Shown piece after piece: positions 24,806 through 34,041 of a stretch of DNA of 64,000 nt. Source of the stretch: Paenibacillus xylanilyticus (GTDB taxonomy: Bacteria; Bacillota; Bacilli; Paenibacillales; Paenibacillaceae). A program made the position numbers and the translations under genes. Each line of letters opens with the position of its first letter. Position 1 is the first letter of the stretch. The notes under the pieces are model-generated. The model searched no databases and was not told the DNA's origin. It saw only the letters and a program-made list of their open reading frames with translations. The DNA is taken from the NCBI RefSeq assembly GCF_009664365.1, contig NZ_CP044310.1, positions 3,855,001 to 3,919,000 on the forward strand, written 5' to 3'.

Positions 24806-27058
24806 TTAATTCGTTTTCACTGGCAACTTGCCGGTAGCTTCTTGATGACCAAGCAGCACGTTGATTCCGGCTTCCGTATTGGGCTCCTGTTTGCCATAAA
24901 CAGCAAGTCCTGAGCGAATGTTCTTCAGATATATTGTTTCATAAGGGTTGCCGAGTGACAACAGCGTGTAGCGTTGATTTCGAGTGTTCATCTCATTGAT
25001 TAAGGCTTGATAAGCGCTCCATCCAAACTGGCTGGCTACGTTACGGAACTGGTAGGAAGCCAGGATGACATAATCGGCTTTGGCAACCGTCTCTTTCGTT
25101 TGTGCTTGTCCAATTAGGGCAATGTCCGTCTTTAACGACAGGGTATTGGATGCCTGCTTCAACTGTCTCTCAAGCTGCTTGGCTTGCTCTTCTTCCGCTG
25201 CAACAATAACGACCCGATCTCCTTGTTGCAATGAATCCGAGCGTTTACCGTCACGGCTGGCCAACAGGGTCACTGCTCGCTCTGCAATTTCCCGCTCCAC
25301 CTCGCGATGTGCCTGTGAACCGATAACTTGGTTAAGCTTGGCTAGCTTAGACGTAAGGCTCTCACTACGTTCAAACAAGCCATACTTCGCTTTCAGCTCC
25401 AAAATGCGCTCAACGGATGCATGAATGGTATCGATCGGAATCGTTCCGTTCTTCACCGCATTCACGAGTGTTTGGTGAGCAGCGGCAGAATTCTGCGGCA
25501 TTAGGATGATATCCACACCGGCGTTGACTGCCCGTTCTACCGCTTGGTCTTCACCAAAATGCTCCGCTATTCCATCCATGGTGAATGCATCTGAAATAAT
25601 AATCCCCTCATATCCCAGCTCTTCCCGAAGCAGACCATTCAATACCTTTTTGGATAACGTAGCAGGAACAGGCACGCGTTGTCCGTCTTTAAGCGAAGTG
25701 ACCTGTTCGTTGTCTATGGCAGGAAAAGCAATGTGAGCAGTCATGATCATCTCTACCCCGTTCTCGATTGCTGCCTGAAAAGGTTTCAGTTCCACCGAAT
25801 CGAGCCGCTCGCGATTATGCGTCAGGACCGGCAATCCGAGATGGGAGTCAACCATCGTGTCCCCGTGTCCTGGAAAATGCTTAACTGCCGCAATAACGCC
25901 CGATTGCCGCAGCCCTGTTATCGTTGCGAGACCAAGTCTGGTGACCAGATCTGCATCTGAACTGAATGATCGCATACCGATGATCGGGTTGTCCGGATTG
26001 CTGTTAATATCCAGCACTGGCGCAAAGTTGATGTTCAGTCCCAGTGCTTTCAGCTCTTCTCCCGTCAGCTGTCCAGCCGCTTCGGCCAGGCCTGAATCTC
26101 CGGTTGCGCCTAGAGCCATTTGACCCGGCAAATTGGTGCCTCCAGGGATTCGCTTAATAACGCCTCCCTCCTGGTCAATGCCAAGAAACATCGGAATGTC
26201 CCCTGCTTCCATTTGCAGATTGTGCGTAAACGTTGTGACCTGCCGAGTGTCTACAATATTTTTATCGAACAGGATTAAGCCGCCCAGATCCTGATTATGG
26301 ATGCTGCTTTTCAACCCTTCATTAACGGTCGTGGTCACTTTACCATTCCACTGCCGAATGTCAGGCATAAGCATCTGACCGACCTGCTCACTCACGGTCA
26401 TATAAGAAATTAGCTTGTCCCAATCCTGTGCCTGAATGGCTGCTTGGCGTTCGAACTGAATCAATCGTGACATAAATACGGCATATTCTGCTCGCGTGAC
26501 CGTTTGATTCGGACGGTAGGTGCCATCTGAATATCCGCCGACCAAACTATTGGAGCTCATGACGAGAATGGGCGCTGCTGCCCAATGGCTTTCCGTATCG
26601 GACCAATTGGCGGTTTGCTTGCCTTCCGATAGAGAATATGCGCGCGTTAAGAAAGCTGCAGTTTCAGCGCGGCTTAGCGGTGCATCCGGACGAAAGGAAC
26701 CATCCGGGAATCCGCTGGCAAGTCCATTTTTAGAAGCTATCGCAATTTCTTTAGTAAAGGCGTGTGTCTTGGGAACATCCGAGTAAGTCGTACCTTCAGC
26801 AGGCTTCTCAAGCTGTTCAGGATATAGCTCCCGCACCAGAAAGGTGACCGCCTGTGCTCTTGTGACAAGCCCTGCGGGTTTAAATTTCCCATCTCCATAC
26901 CCTGCGACAGTTCCCCGCTTCGCCATGTACTCAATACCGTCTTCTGCCCACTTGGAATACTGTAGATCATTAAAACGTTCTTCGGCTGCTGCATTTCCCG
27001 CCCATATGAGCATGGAGCCGAGAACGGCGCCGAATATGCCTAGCATTTTTCGCTGCAT
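24806..27058 (-). CDS. Cell-surface GH3 beta-N-acetylglucosaminidase with three SLH domains
   Basis: 750 residues from the ATG at 27058 (MQRKMLGIF) with GGAG 8 bases upstream. A signal peptide ends near GNAAAEE. Three S-layer-homology repeats follow at ~30-75, ~93-138 and ~155-200 (GYGDGKFKPAGLVTRAQAV, GFPDGSFRPDAPLSRAETA, GYSDGTYRPNQTVTRAEYA). The NagZ-type GH3 domain starts near 215, with GIDQEGGVIKRI, the His/Asp dyad loop KHFPGHGDTMVDSH (~393-406) and nucleophile near Asp490 (IISDAFTMDG). A C-terminal sandwich domain follows. It should be held on the wall polymer and trim GlcNAc from muropeptides or chitin fragments. Convergent with the GNAT gene, divergent from the helicase gene. Confidence 0.92.
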   Translation of the reverse strand: MQRKMLGIFGAVLGSMLIWAGNAAAEERFNDLQYSKWAEDGIEYMAKRGTVAGYGDGKFKPAGLVTRAQAVTFLVRELYPEQLEKPAEGTTYSDVPKTHAFTKEIAIASKNGLASGFPDGSFRPDAPLSRAETAAFLTRAYSLSEGKQTANWSDTESHWAAAPILVMSSNSLVGGYSDGTYRPNQTVTRAEYAVFMSRLIQFERQAAIQAQDWDKLISYMTVSEQVGQMLMPDIRQWNGKVTTTVNEGLKSSIHNQDLGGLILFDKNIVDTRQVTTFTHNLQMEAGDIPMFLGIDQEGGVIKRIPGGTNLPGQMALGATGDSGLAEAAGQLTGEELKALGLNINFAPVLDINSNPDNPIIGMRSFSSDADLVTRLGLATITGLRQSGVIAAVKHFPGHGDTMVDSHLGLPVLTHNRERLDSVELKPFQAAIENGVEMIMTAHIAFPAIDNEQVTSLKDGQRVPVPATLSKKVLNGLLREELGYEGIIISDAFTMDGIAEHFGEDQAVERAVNAGVDIILMPQNSAAAHQTLVNAVKNGTIPIDTIHASVERILELKAKYGLFERSESLTSKLAKLNQVIGSQAHREVEREIAERAVTLLASRDGKRSDSLQQGDRVVIVAAEEEQAKQLERQLKQASNTLSLKTDIALIGQAQTKETVAKADYVILASYQFRNVASQFGWSAYQALINEMNTRNQRYTLLSLGNPYETIYLKNIRSGLAVYGKQEPNTEAGINVLLGHQEATGKLPVKTN

Positions 27059-27159
27059 TTGTATCACTCCTGTTGCGGTTCTATGTAAGATAAATAGACG
27101 CTTAGATATCCGTTTTGTTGCGTTTAATAGTCGTGGACGTGATCATCCATGCTGTCCAC

Positions 27160-27188
27160 TTGACTGTGAATGACGCATCTAAGATAAT
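27160..27188 (+). promoter_or_regulatory. SigmaA-type promoter of DinG-like helicase gene
   Basis: TTGACT (27160-27165), 17 bases, GATAAT (27183-27188). It lies inside the longest reading frame of the helicase, so translation must start later, which supports the TTG at 27250. Confidence 0.6.
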
Positions 27189-27249
27189 TATGGTTTCACT
27201 AAAAATAGCCGAAGAGGAAGATTTTACATTGGGAAGTGAGGTGATTGTC

Positions 27250-29265
27250 TTGAATTGGCTAAATGAACTCTTCAAATCACAGAAACGCCAACCGAAAAAG
27301 GAGCTCGAACGCTCACTTGTGGAAGGCATCTTTCGGGTGTATGACCGTTTTCCCCGAATGGGTCTTCGCGAGCGGATTGGGCAGCAGGATATGTCTCTCG
27401 ATATAACGGATGCCTATATTAACGGGCGTAATGCCATGATTGAAGCTGGCGTGGGTATCGGCAAGTCCTTTGGATATCTCATCCCCAGTCTGCTCATTAA
27501 TCAGGTGTCACAAGAGCCCATTATTATCGCCACATCCTCCATTCAGCTTTCGGAACAGATACATAAGGATCTTCGCGTCATCGGCAGCCGGCTCGGCTTC
27601 ACTACAGTTCGTTCCGTCGTGGGGAAAGGCATGGGACAGTATGCTTGCCGAAACAGGGCTGCAGAGTTGTTCAAGCCAGATGATCCAAATTCCCCAATAT
27701 CCACCCTTGCCCAGCGAGTAATCAATTATGAAATTGATGAAAGAGCGGATATCCAAGGCGGAATTAGTGATACTGAATGGTCTAATGTGTCCGTAAATGA
27801 TTGCCAATTCGAACGTTGTCATCATAAAAATGGATGCATGTTTTACGAAATGCGAGCCAAAATTAATGCAAGGCCAAGCGAGATTGATTTTATTATTGTG
27901 AATCAGGATCTGCTCATCCGGGATCTGATGAAGAAAAAAGAAGGAACACGGGGCATTATTACCGAAAGACCAGCTCTAATCATTATTGATGAAGCCCATA
28001 ATCTGGAGGCCAAAGTTAGAGACGCAAGGACGCTGGAGTTCACATTAAGAGGCATCTGCCGTACGCTGGATGACACGGTGCAATTGCTCATGAAGCAGTC
28101 TATGGACAAGACGCTCCTTTCCCAATCCAAATTCATCAAAAGATGTGCTCAGCATATTTTCAAACAAATCGAGGCTGACCTGCTCCGAGAGGCCATACAG
28201 GATAGTGACCGTATCAAGATTTCTGAGATACAAGGCATACCATTTCGCCAAGTCTCCCAACATTTGAAGGACCTTAGTCTTCGCTTATCGGTTCTGACCT
28301 CACGCAACGAGCGCGAGATTGACGAAGTTTACGAAGCTATGAACGGGCTTATATCTCTCATGGATGTTTTGGCTAACACAGATGATAATCATCTTAGTTG
28401 GGCAAACAGGACACTTCGTGCAATCACAATCAGCATCTGTCCCAAAGATATAAGCCAGTTTCTGAAACATACGTTATTTAACGGCAAGACGTCTGTGATT
28501 CTCACGTCGGCCACGATGTGTCAAGGCGGAGAAACGCTGGAGGAACAATATTCTTATTTAACACAATCGCTTGGTTACAGGGGCGATTATATGGACCGCA
28601 AACCCTCTCCATTTGATTACACCAACCATGCCATGATGTACATCTCAAACAAGGTTCCAACCTATCATTACGATCAGCGCGAATTGTATCTTGAAGCAGC
28701 CTACCACGAAATGATTCAGCTCTGTAATCTAACCCAAGGTAGAACACTGGTCCTATTTTCTGCCAAGGAAGACATGAAGTATATTCATCAGAAGTTGATC
28801 TCACATCAGAGTCAATATCCTTGGGCGGTACATGTTCAGAAGGAGGGATCCTCCCAAGATGGGGTAATCGCTGAATTCCGACGAAGTAAAGGTGTGCTGC
28901 TTAGTACAGGCGTTTTCTGGGAAGGTGTAAATATCGAGGGCCCTGACCTGTCGCAAGTCATTGTTTTCCGTCTGCCCTTCCCTGTTCCGTCTGATCCCAT
29001 CTATGAGTATAAAGCATCTGTATCGGATAATTCGTTCATGGACGTGTTTGTACCGGACATGCTTCTTCGGTTACGGCAAGGAACAGGACGATTGATTCGC
29101 AGCGAAACGGACCTTGGCGTGCTCAGTATCCTTGATTCTCGTCTTAGCGCAGCAGCAGGGAAGAATTACCGGGGACAGGTGCTGGAAACATTGCCTTTTA
29201 AAAAGGTGACAGAGGATTTTTCGGTTCTGAAAAATTTTGTACACGAAAAGGGCATTAAACGGTAA
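27250..29265 (+). CDS. DinG/XPD-family DNA helicase
   Basis: 671 residues from a TTG at 27250 with GAGGTG 6 bases upstream. Superfamily 2 helicase motifs: Walker A-like EAGVGIGKSFGYL (~65-77, the usual GTGKT being GIGKS), an iron-sulfur region with four Cys at about 133, 185, 190 and 196 (YAC, NDCQFERC, GC), DEAH in LIIIDEAHNLEA (~247), SATM, and the C-terminal motifs STGVFWEGVNIEGPDLSQVIVFRLPFP and RLRQGTGRLIRSETDLGVLSILDSR. It unwinds DNA 5' to 3' in repair. It lacks the N-terminal exonuclease domain that Bacillus DinG has, so it is closer to the shorter DinG/YoaA group. It stands alone, with a terminator downstream. Confidence 0.87.
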   Translation: MNWLNELFKSQKRQPKKELERSLVEGIFRVYDRFPRMGLRERIGQQDMSLDITDAYINGRNAMIEAGVGIGKSFGYLIPSLLINQVSQEPIIIATSSIQLSEQIHKDLRVIGSRLGFTTVRSVVGKGMGQYACRNRAAELFKPDDPNSPISTLAQRVINYEIDERADIQGGISDTEWSNVSVNDCQFERCHHKNGCMFYEMRAKINARPSEIDFIIVNQDLLIRDLMKKKEGTRGIITERPALIIIDEAHNLEAKVRDARTLEFTLRGICRTLDDTVQLLMKQSMDKTLLSQSKFIKRCAQHIFKQIEADLLREAIQDSDRIKISEIQGIPFRQVSQHLKDLSLRLSVLTSRNEREIDEVYEAMNGLISLMDVLANTDDNHLSWANRTLRAITISICPKDISQFLKHTLFNGKTSVILTSATMCQGGETLEEQYSYLTQSLGYRGDYMDRKPSPFDYTNHAMMYISNKVPTYHYDQRELYLEAAYHEMIQLCNLTQGRTLVLFSAKEDMKYIHQKLISHQSQYPWAVHVQKEGSSQDGVIAEFRRSKGVLLSTGVFWEGVNIEGPDLSQVIVFRLPFPVPSDPIYEYKASVSDNSFMDVFVPDMLLRLRQGTGRLIRSETDLGVLSILDSRLSAAAGKNYRGQVLETLPFKKVTEDFSVLKNFVHEKGIKR

Positions 29266-29340
29266 GTTGAAATGGGATACGACTGTTAACGATTGGTTGC
29301 GGACACTCATTAAAGAGTCGCATTATGGGCGTTCAACATA

Positions 29341-29380
29341 AAAAAAGCTGATACGGTCTTGTCACCCGCATCAGCTTTTT
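29341..29380. terminator. Terminator after DinG-like gene
   Basis: AAAAAGCTGAT (29342-29352) pairs with ATCAGCTTTTT (29370-29380). T's end the stem on the plus strand. It also suits the convergent TetR gene. Confidence 0.85.
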
Positions 29381-29520
29381 CAGTTTACAATCCAACAAGG
29401 GAATGCACCTGGGCAATTACTTCCCTATATACACTATCTCTATTTCGTTGCACGTTATGTCCAGCGCATCGTAAGGTCTGCCGGTGCAACTTCATCCCCA
29501 GATGAGCAGTGAATATTGAT

Positions 29521-30201
29521 TTACTTCTCATGCTCCTTGATTACCTGCTCAATCCCCATCAAAATCAGCTTCAAACCAAATTCAAAAGCCTGATCGGTCC
29601 ACATGACCTCAAAAAGTCCGCTTTTGTACATTCCTCGGAAAAGTCCCGCTTGTGCCTCTGTCATAGAGTCCAGAAGTTCGTTCATTTGCCCGCCTGGAAA
29701 TTCTACCTCGTCCTCCTGCATCACGGCAATATTGCGCTGATGTTGATAATCATCCAGAACGAAATAGAACACATAGTTTGTAAGCGTTATAACGGCTTGC
29801 AATTTCTGCTCTTGCTCAAGTGGGGTCGATTCCACGCAAAGCAACATACGGTTGGTGAATTGAATCATGTCAGGTTCATGGGGCAGCGTCATCATCATGA
29901 GCTGCGTTGAGCAGGGATAACGACTCAACACTCTTCGCATGGTTATGGCTAATTCCTCCATCTGCACTTTCCAATTCCCCTCCGAACTGAACTCGTCCAG
30001 AATGATTTTCGATATCTGGTTAGCCAGTCGTTGATAGAGATTCTGTTTGCTCTTGAAATACCAGTATATAGAAGGCGCTTGAATCCCCAGACGATCGGCT
30101 AGTCGTCTCATGCTGAATTTCTCAATGCCCTCTTCTCCCAAAAGTCCCCACGATGCTTCCAATATTTTATCTTCCGTGATTTGTGGCTGTTGCTTTTTCA
30201 T
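29521..30201 (-). CDS. TetR-family regulator of MATE efflux gene
   Basis: 226 residues, ATG at 30201. The N-terminal helix-turn-helix is FSMRRLADRLGIQAPSIYWYFKSKQNLYQRLANQI (~29-63), close to the TetR/tetracycline-repressor type (GVQAPTLYWHVKNK). The C-terminal half resembles the TetR_C_1 ligand domain. It is divergent from a MATE pump gene, and three copies of a 13-base palindrome lie between them. Repression of the pump, released by a pumped compound, is the expected scheme. The ligand is unknown. Confidence 0.87.
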   Translation of the reverse strand: MKKQQPQITEDKILEASWGLLGEEGIEKFSMRRLADRLGIQAPSIYWYFKSKQNLYQRLANQISKIILDEFSSEGNWKVQMEELAITMRRVLSRYPCSTQLMMMTLPHEPDMIQFTNRMLLCVESTPLEQEQKLQAVITLTNYVFYFVLDDYQHQRNIAVMQEDEVEFPGGQMNELLDSMTEAQAGLFRGMYKSGLFEVMWTDQAFEFGLKLILMGIEQVIKEHEK

Positions 30202-30218
30202 TTATATCCGCCCTTTAT

Positions 30219-30299
30219 CTAACAGTGTAAGTTTTACTTTACAGGTTCATACGCTCATGATATCATCTTACACTGTAAGGCACAAACTAACACTGTTAG
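30219..30299. promoter_or_regulatory. Three TetR operators CTWACAsTGTWAG
   Basis: CTAACAGTGTAAG (30219-30231), CTTACACTGTAAG (30267-30279) and CTAACACTGTTAG (30287-30299) share inverted arms around one central base. The last two start 20 bases apart. They fill the region between the tetR-type gene and the MATE gene. Confidence 0.75.
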
Positions 30300-30342
30300 A
30301 TTGTGAACAATACTAAATTACATGAAGAAGGTAGTGACCCAC

Positions 30343-31695
30343 ATGGATGCAGAAAACCTCCATTATTTTGAAAAGGCTCCAATCACCAAAGCCGTAGCTC
30401 ACTTTGCCATCCCTATGATGCTTGGCACGTCAATGAATGTCGTATATTCCATCCTGAACGCCTATTTTCTCGGTACGCTGGGCAACACAGCGATGTTAAC
30501 CGCCCTAGCGCTAACCTTGCCTTTGTTTGCCGCCATCATGGCGTTAGGTAACTTGATTGGCATAGGCAGTGGTACCTTTATTTCCCGTTTGCTGGGCGAG
30601 CAGAAATATGATGACGTAAAACATGTGTCTTCCTTTGCGTTCTACAGCAGTTTAGTTCTTGGTATACTCGTAATGGCCGTCGGTCTTCCATTGATCGATC
30701 CCATCGTTCATGGCTTGGGCGCCACAACAGAATCATTTGGATTCACTAAAGAGTATGTCACCGTTATGCTGATTGGCTCGCCATTTGTAATCCTGTTTTT
30801 CACACTGGAAAATATCGTACGTTCCGAAGGAGCGGCCATCACGTCAATGGTCGGCATGATCCTCAGTGTGGTCGTAAACATCATACTTGATGCGGTAGTC
30901 ATCTACGTCTTTCACTGGGGCGTTATTGGTGTAGCCTCTGCTACCGTGATCTCCAACCTGGTTGCGAGTGCATTCTACGCCTTTCATATGGGGAATAAAA
31001 GCCGTTTACTCACCATATCTGCCAAATGGTTTAAGGCAAGCAAAGACATCCTGAGCAATGTATTCAAAATTGGTGTTCCTGTCTTTATCATGAGTATCTT
31101 CCTGGGGGCCATGTCACTTTTTTTGAACCATTTTCTTGCCGACTATGGGGATCAGGCTGTAGCGGGTTACGGGATAGCATCACGTTTGCTGCAGTTTCCT
31201 GAATTCATTCTGATGGGGTTATGTGAAGGAGTTGTGCCACTGATTGCTTTCACGTTTACGGCGAACAGGCTGCGTATGAAACAAACCATTGGATTTACGA
31301 TTAAAACCATTCTTGTTCTAGCCGCCGGGTTCGGCATCATCGTTTATCTGATCTCGGATCATTTAATCGGACTATTCACGAATGATCCGCAGCTCATTGA
31401 AATGGGAAGTTATATTCTGCATGTAACATTTCTGTCCCTGTTCATCTCAGGAATTACGACGCTGTTCACAGGCATTTTCCAGGCAACTGCCCAAGGAACC
31501 GCCGCATTTGTCATGTCCATTATTCAAGGAGTTACATTGATTCCTGTGCTTTTCATCGCGAATCATATGAGCGGCTTCCATGGTGTGGTCTGGTCACTTG
31601 TTATTGCGGATGCTGTTGCTTTCCTTGTTGGTGCGGGCATGATGTTTATGCTGCGGAATAAACTGCAGCCTGAACTGGAACACCTTGTGCAGTAG
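30343..31695 (+). CDS. MATE-family multidrug efflux transporter
   Basis: 450 residues from the ATG at 30343 (MDAENLHYFEKAPITKAVAHFAIPMMLG) with AGAAGG 11 bases upstream; an ATG at 30322 has no ribosome site. Twelve membrane segments in two MatE repeats are visible: MMLGTSMNVVYSILNAYFLGTLG in the first and IFLGAMSLFLNHFLADYGDQAVAGYGIASRLLQFPEFILMGLCEG in the second. It resembles the MepA/NorM pumps that exchange cationic drugs for Na+ or H+. Controlled by the divergent TetR regulator through three operators. Confidence 0.9.
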   Translation: MDAENLHYFEKAPITKAVAHFAIPMMLGTSMNVVYSILNAYFLGTLGNTAMLTALALTLPLFAAIMALGNLIGIGSGTFISRLLGEQKYDDVKHVSSFAFYSSLVLGILVMAVGLPLIDPIVHGLGATTESFGFTKEYVTVMLIGSPFVILFFTLENIVRSEGAAITSMVGMILSVVVNIILDAVVIYVFHWGVIGVASATVISNLVASAFYAFHMGNKSRLLTISAKWFKASKDILSNVFKIGVPVFIMSIFLGAMSLFLNHFLADYGDQAVAGYGIASRLLQFPEFILMGLCEGVVPLIAFTFTANRLRMKQTIGFTIKTILVLAAGFGIIVYLISDHLIGLFTNDPQLIEMGSYILHVTFLSLFISGITTLFTGIFQATAQGTAAFVMSIIQGVTLIPVLFIANHMSGFHGVVWSLVIADAVAFLVGAGMMFMLRNKLQPELEHLVQ

Positions 31696-31740
31696 AGAAT
31701 ATTATCGAGGATTTGTGTGACTAGGACAGAACGTTGCAAA

Positions 31741-31777
31741 ACAAAAATAAGCCGCTTAAGCAGCGACTTATTTTTGT
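31741..31777. terminator. Bidirectional terminator between MATE and SDR genes
   Basis: ACAAAAATAAG (31741-31751) pairs with CTTATTTTTGT (31767-31777). The inner GCCGCT/AGCGAC extends the stem with a wobble pair. Confidence 0.85.
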
Positions 31778-31830
31778 GTATTCTAAGGTGCATTTTTAAT
31801 TTTTACGATTCACTATTATTTCTATCCAAT

Positions 31831-32547
31831 TTATGGATTCGTTGACCATAGACCCGCATGCTTCAGCAATACGCGTGGGTGCAGCTTCAGTTGTGCCACG
31901 ATCAGGTCTGCCAGATCTTCAGGCTGCATCACCTTGTCCGGATTGCCGTCCGTCAACTTGAGCTCGACCGCCATATCCGTCGCAACGGTGCTAGGAGTCA
32001 GAGCCGTAACACGAATGTTTTTCTTACGTACTTCGAGCATCAAGGACTCGGTGAGTCCATTCACAGCTGCCTTGGATGCAGTATACGCGCTCGTAAGCGG
32101 CGCACCTTTTTGTCCAGCCGTAGATGAAATGTTAATGATATCACCTGTGTTGCGCTCCATCATTTCTGGCAATACCGCACGCGTCGTGTAGTATACACCT
32201 TTCACATTGACATCAATGATATTGGTCCATTCTTCCGGTGTTAACTCCATGAATCCGCCGAATTTGCCAATACCCGCATTGTTGATCAGAATATCGATCG
32301 CTCCGAGCTCTCCCCGCACAGACTCTACTGCTGCTGTAATGGAATCCAGATCGGCCACATCAGCTGCAGCTATCGCTACGTTCACATTGTACGATTTAAG
32401 TTCTTCCTTGACCTTTTGCAAATTCTCAAGCGTACGGCCTACAAGACCTACGTGAATGCCCTCTTGTGCAAATGCAATGGCAATCGCGCGGCCAATCCCG
32501 CGACCTGCTCCTGTAATTAATGCTACTTTTCCTGCTATGGACTGCAT
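31831..32547 (-). CDS. Short-chain dehydrogenase, 3-ketoacyl-ACP-reductase-like
   Basis: 238 residues, ATG with AAGGAG 11 bases upstream. SDR motifs: cofactor loop TGAGRGIG (~13-20), DVADL, NNAGIG (~90), NISS and the catalytic YTASK (~156). The basic/neutral pattern VGRTLENL suggests NADP(H). It resembles the FabG-like proteins outside the fatty-acid operon; the substrate is unknown. The HxlR regulator is directly upstream on the same strand, and a palindrome lies between them, so the SDR is probably part of its stress regulon. Confidence 0.86.
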   Translation of the reverse strand: MQSIAGKVALITGAGRGIGRAIAIAFAQEGIHVGLVGRTLENLQKVKEELKSYNVNVAIAAADVADLDSITAAVESVRGELGAIDILINNAGIGKFGGFMELTPEEWTNIIDVNVKGVYYTTRAVLPEMMERNTGDIINISSTAGQKGAPLTSAYTASKAAVNGLTESLMLEVRKKNIRVTALTPSTVATDMAVELKLTDGNPDKVMQPEDLADLIVAQLKLHPRVLLKHAGLWSTNP

Positions 32548-32684
32548 ATTATTGTTCGCTCCTTCGAATGTTAGATAAGTTAAATTGAATTAAAAACCTA
32601 GTGTTAAAAACAATCGTTCTCAACTTCTATTCCATTCTAACTGCCCTTACTTTAAATGAAAAGCATGCACTTTTTGGTGCGGTG

Positions 32685-32700
32685 GTTACCAAACGGTAAC
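32685..32700. promoter_or_regulatory. Palindrome upstream of SDR, possible HxlR operator
   Basis: GTTACC (32685-32690) and GGTAAC (32695-32700) are perfect inverted arms around AAAC. The site lies between the HxlR gene stop and the SDR start, ~140 bases before the latter. Confidence 0.5.
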
Positions 32701-32712
32701 TGCCACATCTAT

Positions 32713-33084
32713 TTACTTGCTTTCTTCCTTAAGCTGACTTAGCCGATTCAGACCCCAAGTATACATCATTTCCACAATGGGCAGTATGCTCATTCCTACT
32801 TCTGTCATCGAATATTCAACCTTGGGTGGGACATCCGGATAGACTTCTCGATGAACGATGCCATCCTCCATTAGCTCACGCAGCTGGCTTGTCAACATTT
32901 TATGTGAAATTTTAGGAAAGAGCTTTTGTAAATCGCTAAACCGATGAGGTCCTTCCACTCCCAAATGCCATAAAATAACCACTTTCCATTTGCCGCTAAG
33001 GATCGATAGCGTATACTCTTTCTCGCAATGGTAATCCTTTTGGGCTAATCGATCCCGGATATCTTGTCTCAGCGAATCTGTCAT
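32713..33084 (-). CDS. HxlR-family winged-helix regulator
   Basis: 123 residues, ATG with AAAGGA 10 bases upstream. The HxlR/MarR-like fold is clear: [81 protein letters not shown] single Cys near the N-terminus (~residue 19) is in the place used by redox- and quinone-sensing members such as YodB and HypR. Probably controls the SDR gene that follows on the same strand. The inducer is inferred, not shown. Confidence 0.87.
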   Translation of the reverse strand: MTDSLRQDIRDRLAQKDYHCEKEYTLSILSGKWKVVILWHLGVEGPHRFSDLQKLFPKISHKMLTSQLRELMEDGIVHREVYPDVPPKVEYSMTEVGMSILPIVEMMYTWGLNRLSQLKEESK

Positions 33085-33379
33085 GTCTAATCATTCCTTT
33101 ATTGAATTAAACTTTCTGTTAGCGATCTCGCTACCCCCGTGCTCAACACAACAACGTATTTAGCGACCTTTCGATTATACCATCCCATGCCTGAATGGAA
33201 GACGATAACGAGAAAAGGAAGTGATCACGAAGCCGCTCTATCAGTCTACTCTAGAATTAATTCACCCTATTAATTATTAACAACATAAAGGAGCAGCTTC
33301 CTGCCATTGAAAGGTTGAGAATATGTCCAGGCATATACTACAATTAATCCAGAGCTAGAAATCCAAAGGAGGCAATACC

Positions 33380-33907
33380 ATGCTTGAAAGACCAACGACA
33401 GAGGAGTATGCAGCTTTTTATGAAGGGTACATAAAACGGGTTCCCGAAGGGAATATCATCGAACGGTTGGAGCAGCAATCCAATATCGTACAATCCGTTC
33501 TGTCCTCATTGACTGAGGAGCAGGCAAATTACCGTTATGCAGATGGCAAATGGAGTGTAAAAGAGGTCATCGGCCACCTGACGGATAATGAACGTATTAT
33601 GAGCAGCCGGCTGCTTCGCATCGCCAGAGGCGACCAAGCAAATCATCCCGGTTACGATCAGGATGTCCTTATGCAAAGTCATCCATTCGATGCGTACACC
33701 GTGGCCGATCTGAACGAAGAATATGCGGCCGCACGCCGCTCCACTCTGCTCATGCTTCGTCACATCACGCCGGAAGCCTGGCTGCGTAGAGGAATTGTTA
33801 GCGATAATCCTGCTTCTGCTCGATCCATTGCTTACGTTCTGGTTGGACATGAACTGCACCATCTGTCCGTTCTTCGCGATCGTTATTCAGTAGATGTGCC
33901 ATTATAA
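33380..33907 (+). CDS. DinB-superfamily protein
   Basis: 175 residues, ATG with AAAGGAGG upstream. The four-helix DinB/YfiT pattern is visible: KWSVKEVIGHLTDNERIMSSRLLRIARGD and, near the end, VLVGHELHHLSVLRDRY. The His of IGHL and the two His of HELHH are the usual metal ligands. Such proteins are metal-dependent thiol transferases or uncharacterised stress proteins; the reaction here is unknown. Single gene, followed by a hairpin. Confidence 0.83.
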   Translation: MLERPTTEEYAAFYEGYIKRVPEGNIIERLEQQSNIVQSVLSSLTEEQANYRYADGKWSVKEVIGHLTDNERIMSSRLLRIARGDQANHPGYDQDVLMQSHPFDAYTVADLNEEYAAARRSTLLMLRHITPEAWLRRGIVSDNPASARSIAYVLVGHELHHLSVLRDRYSVDVPL

Positions 33908-33950
33908 TTAACACAACCTTTTTTGAAGTGACATCTCCACTATGTTTATC

Positions 33951-33996
33951 GGACAGACGTTGAACCTTCATTCTCTGAAGTTTTCAACATCTGTCC
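33951..33996 (+). terminator. Hairpin after DinB gene
   Basis: GGACAGACGTTGAA (33951-33964) pairs with TTCAACATCTGTCC (33983-33996) with one mismatch. It is followed by a weak T-rich tract. Confidence 0.6.
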
Positions 33997-34041
33997 GTCA
34001 TTCTTTAATCCTTCGGTTAGTGCTTACGAATCACCTTAGAT

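Noticed and set aside
27115..27249. N-terminal extension of the DinG-like helicase
   Set aside because: A good promoter lies within it and a TTG with a well-placed ribosome site follows, so it is probably untranslated leader.
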